Shown: positions 25,526 to 33,362 of the stretch, one piece after another
Layout of the letters: every line of letters begins with the position of its first letter
How positions within the stretch are numbered: the first letter of the stretch is position 1
DNA from: Candidatus Eisenbacteria bacterium
GTDB lineage: Bacteria; Orphanbacterota; Orphanbacteria; Orphanbacterales; Orphanbacteraceae
Direction of reading: 5' to 3'
Length of the DNA stretch: 64,000 nt
Assembly: GCA_016930695.1 (NCBI GenBank)
Contig: JAFGGD010000013.1
Span: 1 to 64,000, forward strand
Position numbers and translations under genes: made by a program
The notes under the pieces: generated by a model
Databases searched by the model: none
Seen by the model: only the letters and a program-made list of their open reading frames with translations
Told to the model about the DNA's origin: nothing

Positions 25526-27580
25526 CTAGAAGCGCCTCCCCACGGTGAGGGCGAAGAGGTGTTCGGTCAGCCGTTCTTCCTCGGCCCGATCCTCCTGATC
25601 GATTCGCTCGTACTCGGCGCGCCACTCGAGACCGCCGGCACGCAAAGTCGTTTCGGATGTAAAGGTCCAGCGGTCCTCATCGGAGAGGATTTCCTCCGTC
25701 CCGGCGCCGCTGGTGTCCTGCGTCGTTTCCGACGCGCCCCACCGCTCTCCCACCCTCCAGGAGAGAATCCCCGCCGCGCCGCTCCAGTAGACGCTTCCGT
25801 TCCAGCCGTCCGTTTCGGCGCTGGATCTCGACAGGCTCCGCGAAAAGTTGAGGGAGAGCGTGTGGGCGTCGCGACGCAGGTAGATCCCCGCCGTGCCGTA
25901 GCGGCTCCGATAGGGGTTCTCTTCGTAGGGGATCTCGTAGCTGCGAAGAAGGGCGTAGAAGTTCCAGGCGATTCCCGCGCCCTTCACGTCGACGTCGGTT
26001 CGCCCGTACAACTCGAGGATCTCGCCGCCGGCGCGGATCGGCTGCGAGGATTCGCGGTCCCGCACGATCTCCACGCGGGCGGTTTGGCGGAGGAAGCCCC
26101 AAGCGCGGATCGATCCGTCCAGCAAGAAGCCGTACTCGCCGCCGTCCACGGTCGGGTTGCCGAGGGTGGAGAAACCGGAACGGTAGTCCCTCGCTTCGAG
26201 GGAGAGGGTCCGTTCCGAGCGGTCCGCGTAGGCGAGCACCGCCCGCCAGGCCGGGGCGCCCGTCGTGTCGTCCCCTTCGGATTCGCTCCAGCCGGCCTCC
26301 ATGTCGAGCCGGATCCGTTCGGTGAAACGGAACCGAATGTCGGCGGTGTACACCAGATTCCGGATCGGCAGAAGAAAACGGATGGTGTCGGGAACCGACG
26401 ATTCCCGCTCCCAACCGTAGGCGGCGTTCAGGCCCGCTTCCCATCGGTCGGCGCGCCGGGCGATCCGTCCGCCGGTGATGTACTGCGAGTAGATGCCGAA
26501 GCCGCCGGTGGTGTCCGCCTCGACGGTGCGGAGGAGAAACGCCGCCGATCGCCACCGCTCCCCTTCCCAGGAGAGAAGCCCCCCCTCGCCGGAGAGCCAG
26601 GAAACGGAGAGTTCCGTCAGCGTGGGGAAGATGTCCCCCGCCTCGAGGGTCAGCCGCTCGCCGGAGAGACGCGCCGACGCTCGGATCTCGTCGTCATAGA
26701 TCGGATCGCGGGAGGCGGCGAGATAGAAGGACCGCTCCCGCCAGTTTCCATAGGCGTACATGTCGAAGGCGAGCGAGGACGTCTCGTCATAGGGGAGATA
26801 GGGATCGCCCCGCACGTCGCAGGCGTTCACCACAGCGTACCCCGCCTCCGCCTTCCCCGTGAAAACGAAGCGAGAAGCGGCGGCGCGCTTCTCGGCGCCG
26901 ATGGAGAAACGCCAGCTCCGTTCGGCGCTTCCCCCTCCCTCGTTCAGCAACACGACCGTCGCTTCGTGCCCTCCCTCGGCGGGGGGGAGTTCCGGCGCGT
27001 AGAGAAGGTAGTCCTCGGTTCGTTCCACCCCCTCGGCGATCTCCGCGCCGTCCAGGTAGAGCACCGCCTCGGCCGGGGGCAGGAGTGGAGGGTCGAAGAG
27101 GACGGAGAGGAGAAATTCCCCGCCGTCCGGGAGGCGCTCCTCCGGTTCGGGCGAGAGGACCACCACCCGGTCCGCGCCTTCTTCTCCCGCGCCGGTGTCC
27201 CGTACCACGATCTCGTGCGGCGCCTCGGCGGGGAAACGGTCCGGGCTCGTCGCCTCCGATCCGTCCTCCGTCCGGACGACGAAAGCGTACTCGAATCCGG
27301 GAGGGGCGGCGTAGCGCGCGGGGACCTCGACGCGCCAAGCGCCGGGTCGTTCCTCCAGCGGGAGGCGCGTGAAGAGGGTGTCGCCGATCGCGCGGATGCG
27401 CAGCTCCGCCGTGATCGCCCGACCGTCACCGTTCCAGGTGAAGAGCAGGACGGTGGATTCGCCCGGCCGCGGCGGCGCGGGTGGGGTGTGGCGGATCCGC
27501 GGGGTTTCGGCGCCGGATCGCGACGCCGTGCAAAAGATCGCGAAGAAAAATACGAGGAGGATCGGGAACCGTCGGTCCAC
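25526..27580 (-). CDS. Outer-membrane beta-barrel protein with N-terminal Ig-like domains
   Basis: The start is GTG 27580 with GAGGAGA 8 bases upstream, giving 684 residues; a longer open frame would run into trpS. A signal peptide (FPILLVFFFAIFCTASRSGA) is followed by about 200 residues of Ig-like domains and then alternating amphipathic strands ending in LTVGRRF, with the terminal Phe that BAM substrates usually have. Around residues 312-350 a block with GDIFPTLTELSVSWLSGEGG and GERWRSAAFLLRT closely parallels GDVNAPFPNVAYRVLSGRGI and GDRWTSRALLSRD in the usher-like protein at 58736-61696. It is co-directional with trpS, 41 bases downstream, and precedes the ECF sigma gene. A surface receptor or secretion channel is possible; the substrate is unknown. 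Confidence 0.75.
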   Translation of the reverse strand: MDRRFPILLVFFFAIFCTASRSGAETPRIRHTPPAPPRPGESTVLLFTWNGDGRAITAELRIRAIGDTLFTRLPLEERPGAWRVEVPARYAAPPGFEYAFVVRTEDGSEATSPDRFPAEAPHEIVVRDTGAGEEGADRVVVLSPEPEERLPDGGEFLLSVLFDPPLLPPAEAVLYLDGAEIAEGVERTEDYLLYAPELPPAEGGHEATVVLLNEGGGSAERSWRFSIGAEKRAAASRFVFTGKAEAGYAVVNACDVRGDPYLPYDETSSLAFDMYAYGNWRERSFYLAASRDPIYDDEIRASARLSGERLTLEAGDIFPTLTELSVSWLSGEGGLLSWEGERWRSAAFLLRTVEADTTGGFGIYSQYITGGRIARRADRWEAGLNAAYGWERESSVPDTIRFLLPIRNLVYTADIRFRFTERIRLDMEAGWSESEGDDTTGAPAWRAVLAYADRSERTLSLEARDYRSGFSTLGNPTVDGGEYGFLLDGSIRAWGFLRQTARVEIVRDRESSQPIRAGGEILELYGRTDVDVKGAGIAWNFYALLRSYEIPYEENPYRSRYGTAGIYLRRDAHTLSLNFSRSLSRSSAETDGWNGSVYWSGAAGILSWRVGERWGASETTQDTSGAGTEEILSDEDRWTFTSETTLRAGGLEWRAEYERIDQEDRAEEERLTEHLFALTVGRRF

Positions 27581-27621
27581 CGGTCGGTCTCTCCTCGGCG
27601 CGAAGAAGGGGAGGGAGTTCC

Positions 27622-28596
27622 TCAGCGGAGGCCCATCACCCGGCGGACCTCGTCCATGGTCTCTCGGGCGATCGCCCGGCACCGCTCCGCGCCCGTCCGG
27701 AGCGCGTCCCGGACATCGTCCGGGTGCTCGCGCAGGTAGTGGTACCGCTCCCGGATCGGGTCCAGCTCCTTCAGCATGTTGTCCGCCAATAGCTTTTTGC
27801 AGTCCACGCACCCGATTCCGGCACGGCGGCACTCTTCGTTCACCGTCTCCACGTTCTCCCGAGGAGAGAAGACCTTGTGGAGGGTGAAGATGTTGCAGAT
27901 GTCCGGATTCCCCGGGTCGCTCCGGCGCTTCCGGTTCTCGTCGGTCATCGCCTTGGCGAGCTTGGCGCGGATCGACTCCGGCTCCTCCACCAGGCCGATG
28001 TAATTATCCATCGATTTGGACATCTTCGTCTTGCCGTCCAGACCCATGATGCGCGGCGTCGGCGAAAGCTTCGCCTGCGGTTCCGGAAAGACGTCGCCAT
28101 AGCGGGCGTTGAACTTGCGGGCCACGTCCCGCGAGAGTTCGATGTGCTGCACCTGGTCCTCGCCCACCGGTATCAAGTCCGCCTTGTAGAGGAGGATGTC
28201 CGCCGCCTGCAGCACCGGATAGCCGAAGAGGCCGACGTTCACGTTCTCCCGGTGCCTTCTCGACTTCTCCTTGAACTGGGTCATCCGCGCCAGGTCGCCC
28301 ATGGGGGTCACGGTCATGAAGTACCAGGAGAGCTCGGTGTGTTCCGGCACCTCGCTCTGCACGAACAGGGTGCACTTTTCCGGATCGAGGCCGGCGGCGA
28401 TGTTGACCGACGCCGCCGCGAGGATCTTCTCCCGCATCTCCGAAGGTTCGTAGATCACGGTGATGGCGTGCAGGTCGACGACGCAGAAGATGGAGTCGTG
28501 CTCCTCTAAAAGGGCCACCCAGTTCCGGATGGCGCCGCAGTAGTTTCCAATGGTGATCTCGCCGCTCGGCTGAATTCCGCTGAAGATGCGTCCCAC
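27622..28596 (-). CDS. trpS: Tryptophanyl-tRNA synthetase
   Basis: The 324-residue class I enzyme charges tRNA-Trp. The HIGH-type signature is TIGN at 15-18 (GEITIGNYCGA) and the KMSKS loop is at 191-195 (KTKMSKSMDN). A C-terminal cysteine pair (GCVDCKKLL) is typical of one bacterial TrpRS subgroup. I set the start at GTG 28596, six bases after GAGGAGG; further upstream in frame the sequence is not family-like. A consensus promoter (28672-28644) lies 48 bases upstream. It is the first gene of the run that includes the barrel, ECF sigma factor, membrane protein and Ig-repeat genes, so those may share its transcript. Confidence 0.96.
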   Translation of the reverse strand: MGRIFSGIQPSGEITIGNYCGAIRNWVALLEEHDSIFCVVDLHAITVIYEPSEMREKILAAASVNIAAGLDPEKCTLFVQSEVPEHTELSWYFMTVTPMGDLARMTQFKEKSRRHRENVNVGLFGYPVLQAADILLYKADLIPVGEDQVQHIELSRDVARKFNARYGDVFPEPQAKLSPTPRIMGLDGKTKMSKSMDNYIGLVEEPESIRAKLAKAMTDENRKRRSDPGNPDICNIFTLHKVFSPRENVETVNEECRRAGIGCVDCKKLLADNMLKELDPIRERYHYLREHPDDVRDALRTGAERCRAIARETMDEVRRVMGLR

Positions 28597-28643
28597 GTTC
28601 CGCCTCCTCGGTCCCCACAGCCTTCGGGGGACACGTCGGGCGC

Positions 28644-28672
28644 AGCGTAGCAACAGCAGAGAAGGGTGTCAA
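28644..28672 (-). promoter_or_regulatory. Consensus sigma-70 promoter for trpS
   Basis: On the minus strand TTGACA (28672-28667), 17-bp spacer, TGC then TACGCT (28649-28644). Predicted start near 28637, a leader of about 40 bases. Confidence 0.75.
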
Positions 28673-28719
28673 GGGAGGGCCCCGAACACCCGATGATCGG
28701 TACGGAGAGGGAGAAACCG

Positions 28720-29985
28720 ATGTTGCGACGATTCTGCGCCGCCGTGCTCGTTCTCGGTCTGATCGCGCCCGACGCCTGCGCTTCCGCGGCGGAGGAGCCG
28801 GTACGCGATTCGGGCGGGCTCGGGGGGCGGCTCTTCTGGAGCGCCCTCACGCTGGTGAACGGCGTGATCCTCGCCTCCAGCGTGAGCGACATGCGCCTCT
28901 ATCAAAGCCGCGCTCGAGACGCGGAGACTTCCGGCGGGGACGCCGGCGAGTACTGGGACGCCTCCTCACGCGAGAAGGTGATGGTCGGCCTTTCGTCGGC
29001 TTCCCTTCTGGTCAGCCTCGCCGGGCTCAGGAAGGCGTTCGGCGGCGGCGGGACCGCCGCCGCGGTTCCCCCCGAGGGGGATTTCGCGACGATGCCCGCC
29101 CGCGCAAGAGATGGGGGCGCTTTCCAGGTTTTCTCTCTCGAACAGCGGATCCGTTACGACACTCTCGCCTGCGCCGGCGCGCCGCCGGCCGGCGTCGGTC
29201 GGGATCGGGAAGAGGAGTGGTCCGTCCAAACGGGGGCCGGTGCGGATCCGCTCGACATCGCCTTTCGGCGCGCACTGGAGGGGGCTCCGGATGGATGTAC
29301 GGGCGGCGGAGAGGCGGAGAATGCCGGCGCGGGCTTGCCGTCCTCACGCGAAGGCGGCGTTTTCCCCGCGCCGGTCCTGTCCGCCGGCGGCGAGAAGGAG
29401 GATTGGACCGTGGACTCCGGGTCGGAATGGGAGGCGATCCTCGCCGCGCGCCGGGAGGCGGGGATGACGGCGGCTTTTCCGCCGGAGGAGGAGACCACCC
29501 CTTCGCTCCCCTCGGAAAACGACGAACCGGAGACCTCGGGCGCGCCGGCGAGCCCGGCCGAGGACTCCGCCGCTCCCGACGACCCGGTCGCCGATCTTCT
29601 GCGCGCCCTGGATGAGAGCGCCGCCGCGCTCTCCTCACCGCGCGGCGGTGTCCGCCCGATCCCCGGAGCGGTCGCTCGCCCCGCCCCCCTCGTCGCCGCT
29701 CCTCCCGCCGAGGAGGAGGGGATCGCCGATTTCGCGTTTCTCCCCTGGGCGGTTCACGTCAGTTCCTTCCAAACCTTCGCGAGGGCGGAGAAGGACGAGG
29801 CGATCTGGACCGGTCGCGGGGAGCGGGTCATGATCGAGGAGGCGGAGATCCCCGGCAAAGGGACCTGGTACCGCGTGTTGGTGGGGAACTTCGCCGATCG
29901 CGTCGAGGCGGAGGCGCACGCCGCTTCGGTTCGGAGTCGTTTCGGTCTGGAGTACGTGCAGGTGCGGCGTCGATCCGGTCTCTAA
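28720..29985 (+). CDS. SPOR-domain envelope protein
   Basis: From ATG 28720 (GGAGAGGGAG just upstream) the product is 421 residues. A signal peptide ends at about ASAAEE. Residues 30-110 contain another hydrophobic stretch (LFWSALTLVNGVILASSV and KVMVGLSSASLLVSLAGL), so it may be membrane-attached. The middle is low-complexity, rich in Ala/Pro/Glu/Asp. The last 80 residues form a SPOR domain (WAVHVSSFQTFARAEKDEAI, GTWYRVLVGNFADRVEAEAH) that in other proteins binds denuded peptidoglycan at division sites. The overall arrangement resembles DamX- or RlpA-type peptidoglycan-associated proteins but cannot be assigned to one. It diverges from trpS and converges on the glycosyltransferase fusion gene. 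Confidence 0.8.
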   Translation: MLRRFCAAVLVLGLIAPDACASAAEEPVRDSGGLGGRLFWSALTLVNGVILASSVSDMRLYQSRARDAETSGGDAGEYWDASSREKVMVGLSSASLLVSLAGLRKAFGGGGTAAAVPPEGDFATMPARARDGGAFQVFSLEQRIRYDTLACAGAPPAGVGRDREEEWSVQTGAGADPLDIAFRRALEGAPDGCTGGGEAENAGAGLPSSREGGVFPAPVLSAGGEKEDWTVDSGSEWEAILAARREAGMTAAFPPEEETTPSLPSENDEPETSGAPASPAEDSAAPDDPVADLLRALDESAAALSSPRGGVRPIPGAVARPAPLVAAPPAEEEGIADFAFLPWAVHVSSFQTFARAEKDEAIWTGRGERVMIEEAEIPGKGTWYRVLVGNFADRVEAEAHAASVRSRFGLEYVQVRRRSGL

Positions 29986-30000
29986 TCCGCCCTTCCCTTC

Positions 30001-32037
30001 CTACTTGTTCGCGATCTCCAGGTAGAGTTCGGAGGTCTCGCGGGCGATCCGGTCCCAATCGTAGCGCCGCCGGATCCAGTCTCGCGCCTTCCCGCGCATC
30101 GTCTCCACTTCCGCCGGGTTCTCCAGAAGGTGGGTCAACCGCCGGGAGAGATCCTCCACGTCCCCCCGCCGGAAGCGGAAACCGTGGGGCGGACCCTCCG
30201 GGGAGGGGGATGCGTCCCAGACGGCGGCGGGGAGTTCCTCTTCTTGAAGGGCTTCCAGGTTTTCCTCGATGTCCGAGACGAGCACCGCCGAACCGAAGCT
30301 GAGCGCCTCGAGGAGCGCGATGCTGAGCCCCTCGAGGTCGGAGGGCTGGATGTAGAGATAATTATGGGCGTAAAGCTCCTCGAGCGTTTCTCCATAGACG
30401 TATCCGAGGAAACGGATCCGGTCGTCGCCGGATGCCATTCTCTTCAGATAATCCAAGTAGTCGTCGGAGTGACTCGAGCCGCCGGCGATGACGAGTTCCA
30501 TCTCCGTGTCCAGCTTCCGGAACGCCTCGATCAGATAATGGCAGCCCTTCTCCGGCACCAGCCGCCCCACCAGAAGGAGGAAACGCCTGGGCTTCAGGCC
30601 GAACTGCCGCTCCATCTCTTTCGCCGGCGGGATTTTCTTCATCGGGATCCCGTTCGGTATGTACCGAATCTCCCGCCCGTAGTGGTGCCTGTAGTAATTC
30701 TGCAGCGACCGGGAGACCGCGATGGTCCTGTTGGGGAGGCGGGCCGAGGCGAGTTCGCCGAGTCGGATGCAGCGGGTCGCGAAGCGCCCCCATTTTTCCC
30801 GCTTCCAGTCGAGTCCGTGCACGGTCACCACGGTTCGGATACCGAAGAGGCGCGGGATCCAGCTGAGCACCGATGGGCCCTGCGCGTGGTAGTGCGCCAC
30901 GTCCACCGGCTGGATCAGGGTGTGCAGAGTGGCGAACAGGCTGTGGGAAATCGCGTCGAGGTGCTTGGTGTGGACCGAGGGGAGGCGGGTGACCTGCACG
31001 CCTTGGAAACGCCCCTCCATGTTGGTGTAGTAGTGCCTCGCGTAAACCTGGATCAGGAACCCCTCCCGCGCGAGCCGATTGGTCAGCTCCGCCACGTGTC
31101 TCTCGATCCCTCCGAAAGTGGCGGGAATCCCCTTGGAACCGATGACCGAGACGCTGGCGAGTTCCAACGGAGGGCCGAGGGAGAGGCGCTGGTACAGCTC
31201 GTACACCAGGTCTTCCTTGGTCCGATCCTGAACGGGCGGCGTCTCCGCCATGAGGAGGTGGCTCACCAAAAGCTGAAAATGGTCGGGAGTGACGCTGGCT
31301 TTCGCGCCGGTGGAGCGCACCGCTTCCACCGTTTCGAAGAGCTGGGCCAAGTCACCCGGCGGCGCGGCGACGAACAACTCCCGGCAATGACTCTTGCGGA
31401 TGAGCGCGGCGAGGGCCGCCCCGTCGGGGAGGATCTCCAGTTCCGGATCTTCCTCCGGCGGCGGACCGCTTCGGACGGCGATCCTGCCGATCACCCGCGC
31501 GCCGAACCAGATGTTGTGCCTGAGTCGCCGCTCCAGATCGGCGAGAGGCGCCCCTTCACCGACGAGTAGGATGGGCCTCTGTAGAAACCCCTTGCGGAAG
31601 AAGGCGATCTGCAGGAAGCCGAAAAGAAAGCGGCCGAGGCAGATCAGTCCCGTCGCGAGCACCCAGAAGGCGACCAGCGTGGGTCGGGAAAAATGGAACA
31701 CGTAGCTCGTTCGGGAGAGCCCCTGGGAGAGGAAGATGAGCATCACCGAGGCGAGCATGGTGAAGAACATCATCTTGATCACCCGGGGGACGACGAAGGG
31801 GGGCTTGAATCGGCGCGGGAACCTCCACTCCTTGTAATAAAAGAGCAACACGAGGTAGATCAGATTCGTCGCCAAGAGCAGATTGAAATAATAAGTGCCG
31901 TACTTGCCGATCCAGTCCGACCAGTTGTGGTAATAGAAACGGAGGTAGAGCGCCGTGAAGAACGCGAGATTCAGGCCGACCAGATCGGACAGAAGCAGAA
32001 AGAAAGGGAGAAAGATCTGAGGTCGGGATATTCGCAA
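30001..32037 (-). CDS. Fusion of WbaP/WcaJ-type membrane N-terminus with GT4 glycosyltransferase
   Basis: The 678-residue protein starts like polyisoprenyl-phosphate hexose-1-phosphate transferases: four or five transmembrane helices (LPFFLLLSDLVGLNLAFFTA onwards) and a Rossmann-like soluble domain (RPILLVGEGAPLADLERRL, residues about 150-260). Where those enzymes continue with the phosphoglycosyl transferase domain, this one instead has a complete GT4-type glycosyltransferase (about 285-678): a DUF1972-like N-lobe (IGSKGIPATFGGIERHVAEL), RTIAVSRSLQNYY, LVGRLVPEKGCHYLIEAF and the donor-binding SDLEGLSIALLEALSFGSAV. Start TTG 32037 is weakly supported by AAGG. Predicted role: a membrane-tethered glycosyltransferase in surface polysaccharide synthesis. 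A shorter start would lose the first helix. Confidence 0.82.
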   Translation of the reverse strand: MRISRPQIFLPFFLLLSDLVGLNLAFFTALYLRFYYHNWSDWIGKYGTYYFNLLLATNLIYLVLLFYYKEWRFPRRFKPPFVVPRVIKMMFFTMLASVMLIFLSQGLSRTSYVFHFSRPTLVAFWVLATGLICLGRFLFGFLQIAFFRKGFLQRPILLVGEGAPLADLERRLRHNIWFGARVIGRIAVRSGPPPEEDPELEILPDGAALAALIRKSHCRELFVAAPPGDLAQLFETVEAVRSTGAKASVTPDHFQLLVSHLLMAETPPVQDRTKEDLVYELYQRLSLGPPLELASVSVIGSKGIPATFGGIERHVAELTNRLAREGFLIQVYARHYYTNMEGRFQGVQVTRLPSVHTKHLDAISHSLFATLHTLIQPVDVAHYHAQGPSVLSWIPRLFGIRTVVTVHGLDWKREKWGRFATRCIRLGELASARLPNRTIAVSRSLQNYYRHHYGREIRYIPNGIPMKKIPPAKEMERQFGLKPRRFLLLVGRLVPEKGCHYLIEAFRKLDTEMELVIAGGSSHSDDYLDYLKRMASGDDRIRFLGYVYGETLEELYAHNYLYIQPSDLEGLSIALLEALSFGSAVLVSDIEENLEALQEEELPAAVWDASPSPEGPPHGFRFRRGDVEDLSRRLTHLLENPAEVETMRGKARDWIRRRYDWDRIARETSELYLEIANK

Positions 32038-32171
32038 TGCCTTGTCTCGGAATAGATTGCCCTGGTTTTGCCGCGCGGGGGAAACACGTTTTCCACCGCT
32101 CCGGTATTCTAACAGGATTATCGGGAGGAACGCCGAGGAAATTGACCCCCTCGGGCGCGCTCCTTTTGCGG

Positions 32172-32200
32172 TTGCGTTCCGCCCCCGGGCCGCCTAATCT
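32172..32200 (+). promoter_or_regulatory. Sigma-70-type promoter for galT
   Basis: TTGCGT (32172-32177), 17-bp spacer, TAATCT (32195-32200); predicted start near 32207, about 50 bases before the galT ATG. Confidence 0.5.
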
Positions 32201-32257
32201 GAAACGCTCATACGCCTCGTCCCGGGCCGCGTGGCCGGGATCGCGGGGAGAGAAAGC

Positions 32258-33337
32258 ATGTCGGAACTCAGACACGATCCGATTCAGGGGCGCTGGGTGA
32301 TCATCGCCACCGATCGGGGACAGCGTCCGGATAGTTTCGCCGTTGAGCCGGAGAGGATCAAGGCGGGCGCCTTCTGTCCCTTCTGCTCGGGCAATGAATC
32401 GTCCACGCCTCCCGAAATCGTGGCGATCCGAGAGAGGGGCTCGTCGCCGAACTCGCAGGGCTGGAAGATCCGCGTCGTGGCGAACAAGTTCCCCGCCCTG
32501 CGGATCGAGGGGGAATTGGAACGGCGGGGGATGGGGGTCTACGATCGGATCAACGGGATCGGCGCCCACGAGGTGGTGATCGAGAGTCCCGACCATTACA
32601 AATCCATCGTCGGCCTCGAGCAGGGACACGTGACCAGCGTCTACCGCGTGCTCCAGGAACGGCTCATCGATCTGATGCGGGACGGACGCTTCAAGTATGT
32701 GCTTCTTTTCAAGAATCACGGCCGGATCGCCGGCGCCTCCCTTCCGCACCCGCATCACCAGGTGATCGCCGTTCCGGTTACGCCGAAGACGGTGGCCACC
32801 GAACTCCAGGCGTCGCGCCAGCACTTTCTCCGCAAGGAACGTTGCGTCTTCTGCGATATTCTCCACCAGGAAATCGAGTCGGGCGAGCGGATCGTCTCCC
32901 TCACCGATCGGTTCGTGGCGTTCTGTCCCTACGCGAGCCGTTTCCCCTTCGAGATCTTCGTCGCCCCGCGCTACCACGAGCACGCCTTCGCCGAGACGTC
33001 GCCGAACGATCTCTCCGGTCTCGCCTGGATCATGCAGGACGTGCTGAAGCGGCTCCGCTTCGGACTTCGGAATCCTCCATATAACTATATATTTCACACC
33101 ACACCGAACACGCAGACCTCGCCCAAGCGCCCCGCTTACTGGTCGACGGTCCGCTACGATTATCATTGGCACATCGAGATCCTCCCACGCCTCACGCGGG
33201 TGGCCGGTTTCGAATGGGGCACCGGGTTCTACATCAATCCCACCCCGCCGGAACAGGCCGCCGAGTATCTGCGCAGCGTCGACACCTCCCAAGAGATCGA
33301 AGAGCCCGCTCTTGACGAATCGGCGCAGCAACAATAA
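32258..33337 (+). CDS. galT: Galactose-1-phosphate uridylyltransferase
   Basis: The 359-residue enzyme swaps UMP between UDP-glucose and galactose-1-phosphate in the Leloir pathway. The active site is SLPHPHHQV at 161-169 with nucleophile H166 (His-Pro-His core plus Q168). Zinc-site cysteines are C40 and C43 (CPFC), with a second CVFC pair in the middle of the protein, and the C-terminal YHWHIEILPRL matches the family. ATG 32258 follows GGGGAGAGA; an earlier in-frame ATG (32231) is less likely. No other galactose genes are nearby. Next to polysaccharide genes it may supply UDP-galactose for glycan synthesis rather than sugar breakdown. Confidence 0.93.
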   Translation: MSELRHDPIQGRWVIIATDRGQRPDSFAVEPERIKAGAFCPFCSGNESSTPPEIVAIRERGSSPNSQGWKIRVVANKFPALRIEGELERRGMGVYDRINGIGAHEVVIESPDHYKSIVGLEQGHVTSVYRVLQERLIDLMRDGRFKYVLLFKNHGRIAGASLPHPHHQVIAVPVTPKTVATELQASRQHFLRKERCVFCDILHQEIESGERIVSLTDRFVAFCPYASRFPFEIFVAPRYHEHAFAETSPNDLSGLAWIMQDVLKRLRFGLRNPPYNYIFHTTPNTQTSPKRPAYWSTVRYDYHWHIEILPRLTRVAGFEWGTGFYINPTPPEQAAEYLRSVDTSQEIEEPALDESAQQQ

Positions 33338-33362
33338 GTTACGGACATAGGAGGAACTGATC

